Source: an uncultured Clostridia bacterium (GTDB lineage Bacteria; Bacillota; Clostridia; TANB77; CAG-508). From it: 15,578 nt of DNA. Below the pieces are notes generated by a model. It saw only the letters and a list, made by a program, of their open reading frames with translations. It made no database searches and was not told where the DNA came from. Positions 1-5,728 of this stretch are shown in pieces. The stretch is taken from contig CAKPDZ010000032.1 in NCBI GenBank assembly GCA_934149155.1, positions 1 to 15,578 of the forward strand. Direction: 5' to 3'. Numbering within the stretch: the stretch's first letter is position 1; every line of letters begins with the position of its first letter. A program made the position numbers and the translations under genes.

Positions 1-72
1 ACAGAAGTCAAGCTCCAATGTGCCGAAGATACTTGTGGGTTACCCTGCTGGGAAAATAGGTTGTTGCCAGTT
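1..72 (+). rRNA. rrf: 5S ribosomal RNA, 3' part (5' end outside window)
   Basis: The first 70 or so bases match the 3' half of Firmicutes 5S rRNA by eye: the 'caagctccaatgtgccgaag' stretch, 'atacttgtgggttaccctgc', then 'tgggaaaataggttgttgcc' and 'ag', followed at once by a T-run. The 5' half lies left of the window, so an rRNA operon ends here. The exact 3' end is estimated from where homology stops and the T-run begins. The T-rich stretch at 70-84 probably takes part in termination. I see no tRNA gene between the 5S and the next gene. Confidence 0.87.
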
Positions 73-140
73 TTTTTATTTTTAAAAAGTATAAATTAGA
101 GTTATATCTATATGTAATTTTAATTTATGCTTTTTTATAT

Positions 141-156
141 TGTAGAAAGTTCTACA
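141..156. other. 16-bp palindrome, possible operator or small hairpin
   Basis: TGTAGAA-AG-TTCTACA is a 7+2+7 perfect inverted repeat lying between the 5S rRNA and the inverted-repeat element. Its right end overlaps the flanking repeat of that element (154-161). It could be a protein-binding operator, a small hairpin at the rRNA operon end, or an insertion target. No regulator family is assigned. Confidence 0.35.
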
Positions 157-161
157 AATAA

Positions 162-372
162 GTTACAATTCACAGCTAAATTATATAGATTATAGAAAAT
201 TAATAATATATTGTTTTTTATACCTTGGTGTCGCAATCTCCATATTAAAAATACTAGTATGTAGATTGCTCCATATCGCATTCGCTATGCTCATTTGGTC
301 GCTTACGCGGTATTTCAAAACAATATATTATTAATTTCTAGATATATTTTATTATAAACTGTGAATTGTAAC
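162..372 (+). mobile_element. MITE-like inverted-repeat element, copy 1 (211 bp)
   Basis: The two ends are a perfect 14-bp terminal inverted repeat (gttacaattcacag at 162-175 and its reverse complement at 359-372). The repeat continues inward as arms of about 60 bp, including the near-perfect block gaaaattaataatatattg on the left and its reverse complement around 321-341. Between the arms is an asymmetric 92-bp core (221-312), about 41% GC by hand count and therefore much richer than its surroundings. The flanks are 8-bp direct repeats with one mismatch, acaaataa (154-161) and acaaatta (373-380), as expected for an old target duplication. No coding potential is visible, so any movement would need a transposase supplied elsewhere. 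A second copy lies at 12711-12923 in opposite orientation. The family is not recognised. Confidence 0.8.
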
Positions 373-412
373 ACAAATTATGTACTGATGTTATTAATGT
401 ACGCTTTTGTTC

Positions 413-441
413 TTCACAAAATAATAGTTTAATGCTATAAT
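413..441 (+). promoter_or_regulatory. Sigma-A promoter of the flavin reductase gene
   Basis: TTCACA (413-418) is separated by exactly 17 bases from TATAAT (436-441). An extended -10 TG sits at 433-434. This is a near-consensus vegetative promoter about 45 bases upstream of the start codon. It lies just outside the right end of the inverted-repeat element, so it belongs to the gene and not to the element. Confidence 0.75.
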
Positions 442-486
442 AATACAGAAGTTTAATAAATAAATTATAATATAGGAGGGGATAAA

Positions 487-1065
487 ATGAGTAAAGTAAC
501 ATGGAAACCGGGAACATTTTTATATCCATTGCCAGTAGTAATGGTATCATGTGGTACTATGGAAGAATCAAACATAATAACAGTTGCATGGACTGGAATA
601 ATAAATACAGATCCTGCGATGGTATATATATCAGTAAGACCAACAAGACATTCATATAATATAATAAAAGAAAGTGGAGAATTTGTTATAAACTTAACAA
701 CAAAAGACTTAACATATGCAACTGATTGGTGTGGAGTAAAGACAGGAGCCCAAGTTGATAAGTTCAAGGAAATGCATTTAACAAAGGAAAAAGCAAAATT
801 TGTAAAATGTCCGATGATAAAAGAAAGTCCAGTATCAGTAGAATGCAAAGTAAAGGAAATAAAAGAATTAGGTAGTCATCATATGTTTGTTGCCGAAGTA
901 TTAGGAATAAATGCAGATGAAAAATATATAGATGAAAAAGGAGCATTTGATATTTCTAAATGTGATTTGATAACATATGCAAATGGAAAATATTTTTCAT
1001 TAGGTAAAAAAATAGGAAAATTTGGATATTCAGTACAAAAAAATAAAAAAACAAGAAAAAAGTAG
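487..1065 (+). CDS. Flavin reductase-like (FMN-binding split-barrel) protein
   Basis: A 192-aa protein of the flavin reductase-like / DIM6-NTAB family, expected to bind FMN in a split beta-barrel and either reduce flavin with NAD(P)H or act as a small flavoprotein. Family features visible are the N-terminal 'WKPGTFLYPLPVVMVSCG' segment, the 'SNIITVAWTGIINTDPAMVY' core around residues 27-46, the 'SVRPTRHSYNIIKESGEFVI' stretch that follows, and the 'HHMFVAEV' strand near residues 130-137. Length fits the family. The start has a strong AGGAGGG site at 474-480, seven bases ahead. It has its own promoter at 413-441 and no visible terminator before the next promoter. The C-terminus is Lys-rich. The substrate and redox partner cannot be told from sequence. 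Confidence 0.85.
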   Translation: MSKVTWKPGTFLYPLPVVMVSCGTMEESNIITVAWTGIINTDPAMVYISVRPTRHSYNIIKESGEFVINLTTKDLTYATDWCGVKTGAQVDKFKEMHLTKEKAKFVKCPMIKESPVSVECKVKEIKELGSHHMFVAEVLGINADEKYIDEKGAFDISKCDLITYANGKYFSLGKKIGKFGYSVQKNKKTRKK

Positions 1066-1074
1066 TAAAATACA

Positions 1075-1103
1075 TTGACATATAAAGAAAAAAGTGGTAA
1101 AAT
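1075..1103 (+). promoter_or_regulatory. Strong sigma-A promoter of the rpmG-secE-nusG-ribosomal protein operon
   Basis: TTGACA (1075-1080), a 17-base spacer and TAAAAT (1098-1103) with an extended -10 TG at 1095-1096. The -35 box is perfect. It starts 10 bases after the upstream stop codon. Expected transcription start is around 1109-1111, at the foot of the hairpin described next. Confidence 0.85.
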
Positions 1104-1105
1104 AT

Positions 1106-1135
1106 GTGAGCATGCGTAAGAGTACGTATGCTCAC
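1106..1135 (+). promoter_or_regulatory. Stable hairpin at the 5' end of the rpmG operon transcript
   Basis: The arms gtgagcatgcgta (1106-1118) and tacgtatgctcac (1123-1135) pair over 13 bp with a single G-U, around the 4-base loop agag. No T-run follows on either strand, so it is not an intrinsic terminator. Its position at the predicted transcription start suggests a 5'-end mRNA stabiliser or a regulatory leader element. The palindromic DNA could also bind a regulator. Confidence 0.6.
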
Positions 1136-1178
1136 ATCGTTTAAAAAAAGTAAGGTAAAAAGTCGGAGGTGTATTAAA

Positions 1179-1343
1179 ATGGCAGCTAAAGGACCAAGAG
1201 AAAATATCATATTAGAATGTACAGAATGTAAAAATAGAAACTACATGACATCAAAAAATAAAAGAAACAATACAGATAGACTAGAATTAGTTAAATATTG
1301 CAAATTCTGCAAAAAACGTACAACACATAAAGAAACTAAATAG
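1179..1343 (+). CDS. rpmG: 50S ribosomal protein L33
   Basis: A 54-aa bacterial L33 of the large ribosomal subunit. It carries four zinc-ribbon cysteines, CTEC at residues 14-17 and CKFC at 41-44, which is the zinc-binding C+ form. The 'KNRNYMTSKNKRNNTDRLEL' stretch is typical. The ATG at 1179 is chosen over in-frame upstream codons because GGAGGT lies at 1165-1170, and codons upstream of 1179 would fall in the leader hairpin. It is the first gene of the operon leading to secE and nusG, a standard Firmicutes order. Confidence 0.95.
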   Translation: MAAKGPRENIILECTECKNRNYMTSKNKRNNTDRLELVKYCKFCKKRTTHKETK

Positions 1344-1371
1344 TATCAAGCTATTTTAAGGAGGAAATAAA

Positions 1372-1773
1372 ATGGCTAAAAAAGAAAATAAAGCAAAAAA
1401 GCATTTTTTTAAAGACTTTAAAGCAGAACTAAAAAAAGTAATTTGGCCAACACCAAAACAATTAGCTAATAATACAACTGCTGTAGTAGCAATAGTATTA
1501 ATAACTGCTATTATAGTATTTGCATTAGATGTAGTATTTGATTTAGGAAATAAATATGGAATAACTCATTTACAAAGTATTGTAAATGAAAAATTCAATA
1601 CAACTGATAATACTACAACAGATAATACAAATAATACTGATAACGGAGAAACAAATACAAGTTCTAATACAGAAGAAACAACTTCATCAGATGAGAATAA
1701 AACATCAAATGAAGAAAACACAACTGAAGAAAATACTTCAGCAGAGACAGAACAAACTAATCCGGAACAGTAA
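1372..1773 (+). CDS. secE: Preprotein translocase subunit SecE with long acidic C-terminal tail
   Basis: SecE is the clamp subunit of the SecYEG membrane channel. Residues 12-62 are a standard single-span bacterial SecE: amphipathic helix 'FFKDFKAELKKVIWPTPKQL' followed by one membrane segment at about 35-55. The whole protein is 133 aa, about twice the usual 60-75 aa for single-span SecE. The extra part (about 75-133) is low-complexity Asn/Thr/Ser/Glu/Asp repeats and strongly acidic. From known SecE topology this tail should lie outside the cytoplasmic membrane. AAGGAGG at 1359-1365 supports the ATG at 1372. The stop is 13 bases before nusG. Confidence 0.93.
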   Translation: MAKKENKAKKHFFKDFKAELKKVIWPTPKQLANNTTAVVAIVLITAIIVFALDVVFDLGNKYGITHLQSIVNEKFNTTDNTTTDNTNNTDNGETNTSSNTEETTSSDENKTSNEENTTEENTSAETEQTNPEQ

Positions 1774-1786
1774 GGGGGGCAAATAA

Positions 1787-2323
1787 ATGTCACAAAAAGA
1801 TTATGATATGTCACCAAGATGGTATGTAGTACATACATACTCAGGTTATGAAAATAAAGTAAAAACAGACCTTGAAAAAACAGTCAAAAATAGAGAATTA
1901 GAAGAATACTTTTTTGATATTGTAGTTCCAATGGAAGAACAAATAGAAATCAAAGATGGACAAAGAAAAGCAAATCTAAAAAAAGTGTTTCCAGGTTATG
2001 TATTAATAAAAATGATAGTAACAGAAGAAACATGGTATATTGTTAGAAACACTAGAGGTGTTACAGGATTTGTAGGTTCTGGAACAGATCCAATTCCATT
2101 AACAGATGAAGAAATTCGTGCAATGGGTTTTGAAGATACATCAATAACTGTAGATTATGATGTAAATGATTCAGTACAAATATTAAATGGACCATTTAAA
2201 GATTCTATAGGAACAGTTCAAGAAATAAATAAAGAAAAACACAAAGTAAAAGTTTTAATATCTATGTTTGGAAGGGAAACTCCAGTAGAATTAGAATTTT
2301 CACAAATACAAAAAGTAGATTAA
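1787..2323 (+). CDS. nusG: Transcription elongation/termination factor NusG
   Basis: A 178-aa NusG that binds RNA polymerase to modulate pausing and couples transcription to translation or Rho. The NGN domain covers about residues 11-115 with 'RWYVVHTYSGYENKVKTDLE', 'KKVFPGYVLIKM' and 'WYIVRNTRGVTGFVG'. The KOW domain follows at about 125-178 with 'ILNGPFKDSIGTVQEINKEK' and 'SMFGRETPVELEF'. The ATG at 1787 has a G-rich ribosome site (aaggggggc, 1772-1780). Met8 could also serve as a start but lacks its own site. It is co-transcribed with secE, 13 bases apart. Confidence 0.97.
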   Translation: MSQKDYDMSPRWYVVHTYSGYENKVKTDLEKTVKNRELEEYFFDIVVPMEEQIEIKDGQRKANLKKVFPGYVLIKMIVTEETWYIVRNTRGVTGFVGSGTDPIPLTDEEIRAMGFEDTSITVDYDVNDSVQILNGPFKDSIGTVQEINKEKHKVKVLISMFGRETPVELEFSQIQKVD

Positions 2324-2341
2324 AGGAGGCGAAAATTTAAG

Positions 2342-2770
2342 ATGGCAGAAAAAGAAATCTCAAATTTAATTAAATTACAAATAGAAGCAGGAAAGGCAAC
2401 TCCAGCTCCACCAGTTGGACCAGCTTTAGGTGGTAGTGGTGTAAATATCATGCAATTCGTAAAAGAATTCAATGATAGAACAGCAAACCAAGCAGGATTT
2501 ATAATACCAGTTGTAATAACTGTATATAAAGATAAATCATTCTCATTTATTACAAAGGTTCCACCAGTAGCTGTATTAATCAAAAAAGCAGCTAAAATAG
2601 AAAAAGGTTCTGGTAAACCAAATAGAGATAAAGTTGCAAAAATAACAAAAGAACAAGTTAAAGCAATCGCTGAACAAAAAATGCCAGATCTAAATGCTGC
2701 ATCATTAGAAACTGCTATGAGTATAGTAGCAGGAACAGCTAGATCAATGGGTGTTGTAGTTGTAGACTAG
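2342..2770 (+). CDS. rplK: 50S ribosomal protein L11
   Basis: A 142-aa L11, which forms the GTPase-associated centre on 23S rRNA together with L10/L12. Diagnostic segments are 'IKLQIEAGKATPAPPVGPAL' and 'GVNIMQFVKEFN' in the N-terminal domain, and 'LNAASLETAMSIVAGTARSM' in the C-terminal RNA-binding domain. The strong site AAAGGAGGC lies at 2322-2330 and overlaps the nusG stop. Length is normal. Confidence 0.97.
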   Translation: MAEKEISNLIKLQIEAGKATPAPPVGPALGGSGVNIMQFVKEFNDRTANQAGFIIPVVITVYKDKSFSFITKVPPVAVLIKKAAKIEKGSGKPNRDKVAKITKEQVKAIAEQKMPDLNAASLETAMSIVAGTARSMGVVVVD

Positions 2771-2783
2771 TAAATTTAATATA

Positions 2784-2827
2784 TGTGGGAGAGCAGTACA
2801 AGCTCGTTAAAACCAAGGGAGGATTAA
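2784..2827 (+). promoter_or_regulatory. Candidate L1-binding autoregulatory site between rplK and rplA
   Basis: The spacer folds as gagc (2791-2794) / gctc (2802-2805) with an outer tgg (2786-2788) / cca (2813-2815). The asymmetric internal loop between them carries GA on one side and GTTAAAA on the other. This GGGA..GTTAAAACCA layout resembles the ribosomal protein L1 target that mimics its 23S site, placed directly before the rplA ribosome site at 2816-2823. L1 would bind here and lower its own translation. The assignment rests on motif shape only. Confidence 0.45.
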
Positions 2828-2828
2828 A

Positions 2829-3512
2829 ATGAAAAAATCAAAAAGATATGTTGAGAGTGCAAAATTAGTTGACTCTAACAAAGATTATGAAATTAAAGAA
2901 GCATTAGATATAATAGAAAAAATGCCAAAAACAAAATTTGATCAAACAGTTGAATTACATGTTAAATTAGGTGTAGATTCAAAACATGCTGATCAACAAG
3001 TAAGAGGTACAGTAGTACTTCCAAATGGTACAGGTAAAACACAAAGAGTTTTAGTATTTGCTAAAGGACCAAAAGCAGATGAAGCTGAAAAAGCAGGAGC
3101 TGACTTTGTTGGTGCTGAAGAATTAATACCAAGAATTCAAAACGATAACTGGTTTGACTATGATGTAATCGTTGCAACACCAGATATGATGGGTGTTGTT
3201 GGTAGATTAGGTAAAGTATTAGGACCAAAAGGATTAATGCCAAACCCTAAATCAGGAACAGTTACAATGGATGTAACAAAAGCTATAAATGAGATCAAAT
3301 CTGGTAAAGTTGAATACAGATTAGATAAAACTAATATTATTCACTTAGGATTTGGAAAAGTTTCATTTGGAACAGAAAAATTAGCTGAAAACTATGATGT
3401 ATTAATGAATGCTATAATAAAAGCAAAACCAGCAGCAGCTAAAGGACAATACATCAAAGGTGTATCAATATCAACAACAATGGGACCTGGACTTCATATT
3501 AATCAAAAATAA
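2829..3512 (+). CDS. rplA: 50S ribosomal protein L1
   Basis: A 227-aa L1, the mobile L1-stalk protein of the large subunit and usually a translational repressor of its own operon. Typical segments are 'KSKRYVESAKLVDSNKDYEI' at the N-terminus, 'FDQTVELHVKLGVDSKHADQ' then 'VRGTVVLPNGTGKTQRVLVF', 'VATPDMMGVVGRLGKVLGPK' leading into GLMPNPKSGTVT, and a C-terminal 'GVSISTTMGPGLHINQ'. The site GGGAGG at 2818-2823 sits six bases ahead of the ATG. Length is normal. Confidence 0.97.
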   Translation: MKKSKRYVESAKLVDSNKDYEIKEALDIIEKMPKTKFDQTVELHVKLGVDSKHADQQVRGTVVLPNGTGKTQRVLVFAKGPKADEAEKAGADFVGAEELIPRIQNDNWFDYDVIVATPDMMGVVGRLGKVLGPKGLMPNPKSGTVTMDVTKAINEIKSGKVEYRLDKTNIIHLGFGKVSFGTEKLAENYDVLMNAIIKAKPAAAKGQYIKGVSISTTMGPGLHINQK

Positions 3513-3520
3513 ATAATTAT

Positions 3521-3616
3521 AACCAAAGACAGTAGGCAAAAAACAAGTCCTACCGAGGTATAAGAGATAAAATACAAAATCTTTATGCCTCGAAGTGTCA
3601 GGTATAAAGATTTTTA
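3521..3616 (+). promoter_or_regulatory. Ribosomal protein L10 leader with attenuator-like terminator
   Basis: The stretch aaccaaagacagtagg (3521-3536) and its partner cctaccgagg (3549-3558) match the conserved L10 leader of Firmicutes, where L10(L12)4 binds. Helix gtagg (3532-3536) / cctac (3549-3553) is clear. Downstream, 3577-3590 can pair with 3600-3613 (14 bp, one G-U), followed by a short U-run at 3611-3615, giving a terminator-like hairpin. The same left arm, atctttatgcctcg (3579-3592), can instead pair with the upstream cgaggtataagagat (3554-3568). The two folds exclude each other, as expected for feedback attenuation of rplJ-rplL. Confidence 0.82.
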
Positions 3617-3644
3617 TTATGTGTATTATTAGGAGGTGAAATAA

Positions 3645-4145
3645 ATGGCAAGTGAAAAAATCATAAACCAAAAGAAAGAAGAAGTATCAAAATTAGCAGA
3701 AAAAATGAAAGAAGCTAAAATAGTACTTTTAGCAGATTACAGAGGAATTAATGTAGCTGATGTAACAGAATTAAGAGCTGAACTTAGAAAATCTAATTCT
3801 GAATACAAAGTTATAAAAAATAATATAACAAGAAGAGCATTAGCTGAAGCTGGAATTGAAGGACTAGAAGATTTATTAGAAGGTCCAACAGCAGTTGTTA
3901 TGAATAATGATGACTATTTAGAAACAGCTAAAGCAATATACAATTACAGCAAAGATAATGATTTTTATAAAATCAAAGGTGGTGTAATCGAAGGTAAAGT
4001 AATGACAGCTGAAGAAATTATAACTTTAGCAAAATTACCATCAAGAGAAACATTACTATCTATGCTTGCTGGAGCATTGCTTGGAAATATTTCAAAACTT
4101 GCAGTTGCTCTTGATCAAGTTAAAGCTCAAAAAGAAAATGCATAG
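3645..4145 (+). CDS. rplJ: 50S ribosomal protein L10
   Basis: A 166-aa L10, the base of the L7/L12 stalk. It binds 23S rRNA through its N-terminal domain ('AKIVLLADYRGINVADVTEL', then RAELRKSNSEYKVIKNNITRRA) and L12 dimers through its C-terminal helix (about residues 130-160). The ribosome site AGGAGGTGA (3631-3639) is close to a full anti-Shine-Dalgarno match. It lies behind the L10 leader, which indicates feedback control by its own product. Confidence 0.96.
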   Translation: MASEKIINQKKEEVSKLAEKMKEAKIVLLADYRGINVADVTELRAELRKSNSEYKVIKNNITRRALAEAGIEGLEDLLEGPTAVVMNNDDYLETAKAIYNYSKDNDFYKIKGGVIEGKVMTAEEIITLAKLPSRETLLSMLAGALLGNISKLAVALDQVKAQKENA

Positions 4146-4148
4146 TAA

Positions 4149-4203
4149 AGCTATGATATAAATTTAAAAATAAAAATAATTAGAGTTGCGAACTTATATC
4201 GCT
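4149..4203 (+). other. Weak stem-loop in the rplJ-rplL spacer
   Basis: agc (4149-4151) and gatataa (4155-4161) can pair with ttatatc (4194-4200) and gct (4201-4203), with a 3-base bulge and an A/T-rich loop. No U-run follows, so it is not a terminator. It may affect the stoichiometry of rplL relative to rplJ, but the stem is AT-rich and could be chance. Confidence 0.25.
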
Positions 4204-4229
4204 AAAATAATAATTAGGAGGATTTTAAA

Positions 4230-4589
4230 ATGAATAAAGAAGAAATAATAGAAGCAGTTAAAGCAATGACTGTTGTAGAATTAGCTGATTTAGTAAAAGC
4301 TATAGAAGAAGAATTTGGAGTATCTGCAGTAGCAGCAGCTGCACCAGCAGCTGGAGGAGCAGCAGCAGCTGAAGAAAAATCATCATTTAATGTTGTATTA
4401 TCAGCAGCAGGAGATCAAAAAATTAAAGTTATAACAGCTGTTAAAAATGCATTAGGATTAGGATTAAAAGAAGCTAAAGAATTAGTTGATGGAGCACCAA
4501 AAACATTAAAAGAAAATGTTTCTAAAGCAGAAGCTGAAGAATTAAAAGCTAAACTTGAAGAAGTTGGAGCTGTTATTGAATTACAATAA
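4230..4589 (+). CDS. rplL: 50S ribosomal protein L7/L12
   Basis: A 119-aa L7/L12, the multi-copy stalk protein that recruits translational GTPases. The N-terminal dimerisation domain covers about 1-32, the Ala/Gly-rich hinge about 33-50, and the C-terminal factor-binding domain about 52-119 with 'FNVVLSAAGDQKIKVITAVK' and 'LGLKEAKELVDGAPKTLKE'. The site AGGAGG lies at 4217-4222. It ends the operon: an intrinsic terminator follows within 10 bases, and rpoB is not downstream. Confidence 0.97.
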   Translation: MNKEEIIEAVKAMTVVELADLVKAIEEEFGVSAVAAAAPAAGGAAAAEEKSSFNVVLSAAGDQKIKVITAVKNALGLGLKEAKELVDGAPKTLKENVSKAEAEELKAKLEEVGAVIELQ

Positions 4590-4597
4590 TAGTAAAT

Positions 4598-4626
4598 AAA
4601 AAGACACTAAACAAGGTGTCTTTTTT
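4598..4626 (+). terminator. Intrinsic terminator of the ribosomal protein operon
   Basis: The stem aaaaagacac (4598-4607) pairs with gtgtcttttt (4616-4625) around loop taaacaag, and the T-run occupies 4621-4626. It lies right after the rplL stop codons. This is a convincing intrinsic terminator that ends the rpmG-rplL transcript. Confidence 0.88.
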
Positions 4627-4662
4627 AACATTAATTAAATGTATGTAGAGGAGAATGCTAAG

Positions 4663-5358
4663 ATGAAAAAATATGGAATTATTACTGCTATGCAAGAAGA
4701 AATGCAAGAAATACAGAAATTAATGAAAGAGATATCTTTTATAGAAATATATGGTTTAAATTTTATAGAAGGAAAAATTAATAATAAACAAGTAGTATTA
4801 ATAGAAGCAGGAGTGGGAAAAGTAAATGCAGCCAGGACAACGCAGATTTTGATTGACAAATTTGATATTGATACTGTAATTAACGTCGGATCTGCAGGTG
4901 CATCCAATGAGGAATTAAGTATAGGAGATATAGTAATAGGAAAAAAATTAGTTCAACATGATTTCGATATAACAGCCTTTGACCATCCTAAAGGTTATAT
5001 TAGCAATGTTGGCCAATATTTTAACAGTAACAAGCAATTAATAGAAAAAATTGAAAATGCAATACAAAATTTAGAAGATAGTGATTTTAAAATATTAGTT
5101 GGAACAATAGCATCTGGTGATATTTTTTGCACGGATATTAAAATGAAAGAAAAAATAAGAAATAAATTCGAAGCTGATGCAATCGAAATGGAAGGAGCTG
5201 CAATTGCTCAAGTATGTAAATTAGATAATATTCCATTTGTCGTAATTAGAGGGATATCAGATACTCCAAATGGTAATAATGAAATTACTTTTGAACAGTA
5301 TTTACAAAAAGCTTCACAAAGATGTGCACAAATTATTGAAAAGTTTTTAAAAGAATAA
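4663..5358 (+). CDS. mtnN: 5'-methylthioadenosine/S-adenosylhomocysteine nucleosidase
   Basis: A 231-aa MTA/SAH nucleosidase that cleaves adenine from MTA, SAH and 5'-deoxyadenosine. It recycles methionine and detoxifies SAM by-products; where luxS is present it also feeds AI-2 synthesis. Visible features: 'YGIITAMQEEM' with Glu13 (the acid/base E12 of E. coli), 'GVGKVNAA' at 51-58, 'INVGSAGAS' at 73-81, 'SGDIF' at 151-155, 'IEMEGAA' with the ribose-binding Glu177, and 'RGISD' with catalytic Asp200. The ATG at 4663 is chosen over 4639 because GAGGAG lies just ahead (4648-4653) and length then matches the family. No clear promoter is seen; readthrough of the rplL terminator or an unseen promoter may drive it. 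Confidence 0.93.
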   Translation: MKKYGIITAMQEEMQEIQKLMKEISFIEIYGLNFIEGKINNKQVVLIEAGVGKVNAARTTQILIDKFDIDTVINVGSAGASNEELSIGDIVIGKKLVQHDFDITAFDHPKGYISNVGQYFNSNKQLIEKIENAIQNLEDSDFKILVGTIASGDIFCTDIKMKEKIRNKFEADAIEMEGAAIAQVCKLDNIPFVVIRGISDTPNGNNEITFEQYLQKASQRCAQIIEKFLKE

Positions 5359-5378
5359 TGGAAATATGTGGGAAAAGG

Positions 5379-5407
5379 TTGACTTTTTTACAAAACTATG
5401 ATATAAT
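5379..5407 (+). promoter_or_regulatory. Sigma-A promoter of the 89-aa unknown gene
   Basis: TTGACT (5379-5384), a 17-base spacer, TATAAT (5402-5407), and extended -10 TG at 5399-5400. This is near-consensus and should be strong. It begins about 20 bases after the nucleosidase stop, so the following gene has its own transcript. Confidence 0.85.
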
Positions 5408-5458
5408 ACTTTTGTATTTTATAAAAAAGAGAGGAGTAGCCTAGAAAAGGTGATAAAA

Positions 5459-5728
5459 ATGGGAAGAATAAAAGAATTAATAAGTATATTTTTAAAACCA
5501 AATGAAACAGAAAGATCATTTAATGAACTAGCACTTGAATCAGGATTAAGTCAAGAAGAAATAAAAGAACTAAACAAGGCTATGAATGGAATAGAATGGG
5601 CAAAATTTGCTGGAGAATACGAAAAAAAGAAATCCAAAAAACAAAATAGAGATATTAAACAAATAGAACCTAATATAAAAGAAATAGGTACAAGACAAAG
5701 TAGTACTAAAACAGAACAGGAAAGATAG
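5459..5728 (+). CDS. Unknown 89-aa protein
   Basis: Not recognised. The N-terminal half (about 1-50) looks like a small helical domain, with 'SFNELALESGLSQEEIKELN' resembling helix-turn-helix spacing. The C-terminal 40 residues are Lys/Gln/Glu-rich and probably disordered. There is no signal peptide, membrane span or Cys motif. The ATG at 5459 is chosen because AAAGGTGA (5446-5453) lies six bases ahead; a GTG at 5450 in the same frame would overlap that site. It is a single-gene unit: a near-consensus promoter precedes it and a terminator overlaps its stop. That suggests high expression of a small basic cytosolic protein, possibly nucleic-acid-binding. The function is unknown. Confidence 0.7.
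   Translation: MGRIKELISIFLKPNETERSFNELALESGLSQEEIKELNKAMNGIEWAKFAGEYEKKKSKKQNRDIKQIEPNIKEIGTRQSSTKTEQER

Noticed and set aside
85..161. tRNA gene after the 5S rRNA
   Set aside because: I searched by eye for acceptor stem, T-loop (GTTCRA) and anticodon arm and found none in this AT-rich stretch.
221..312. GCGA-rich core considered as a CRISPR repeat or phage attachment site
   Set aside because: There is no regular repeat-spacer series and no integrase nearby; it occurs once in each element copy.
338..550. 70-codon minus-strand frame overlapping the element and the flavin reductase start
   Set aside because: It is Leu/Phe/Tyr-rich, lacks a ribosome site and runs through the promoter and the start of a clear gene on the other strand; it is an AT-composition artefact.
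1106..1135. Hairpin considered as a bidirectional terminator of the flavin reductase gene
   Set aside because: It has no T-run on either strand and starts right at the predicted transcription start of the downstream operon.
1128..1178. Upstream in-frame start for L33 inside the leader hairpin
   Set aside because: It has no ribosome site and adds 17 residues absent from L33; GGAGGT before 1179 settles the start.
4639..4662. Upstream start for the MTA/SAH nucleosidase
   Set aside because: It has no ribosome site and the added residues precede the conserved N-terminal strand; 4663 has GAGGAG in place.
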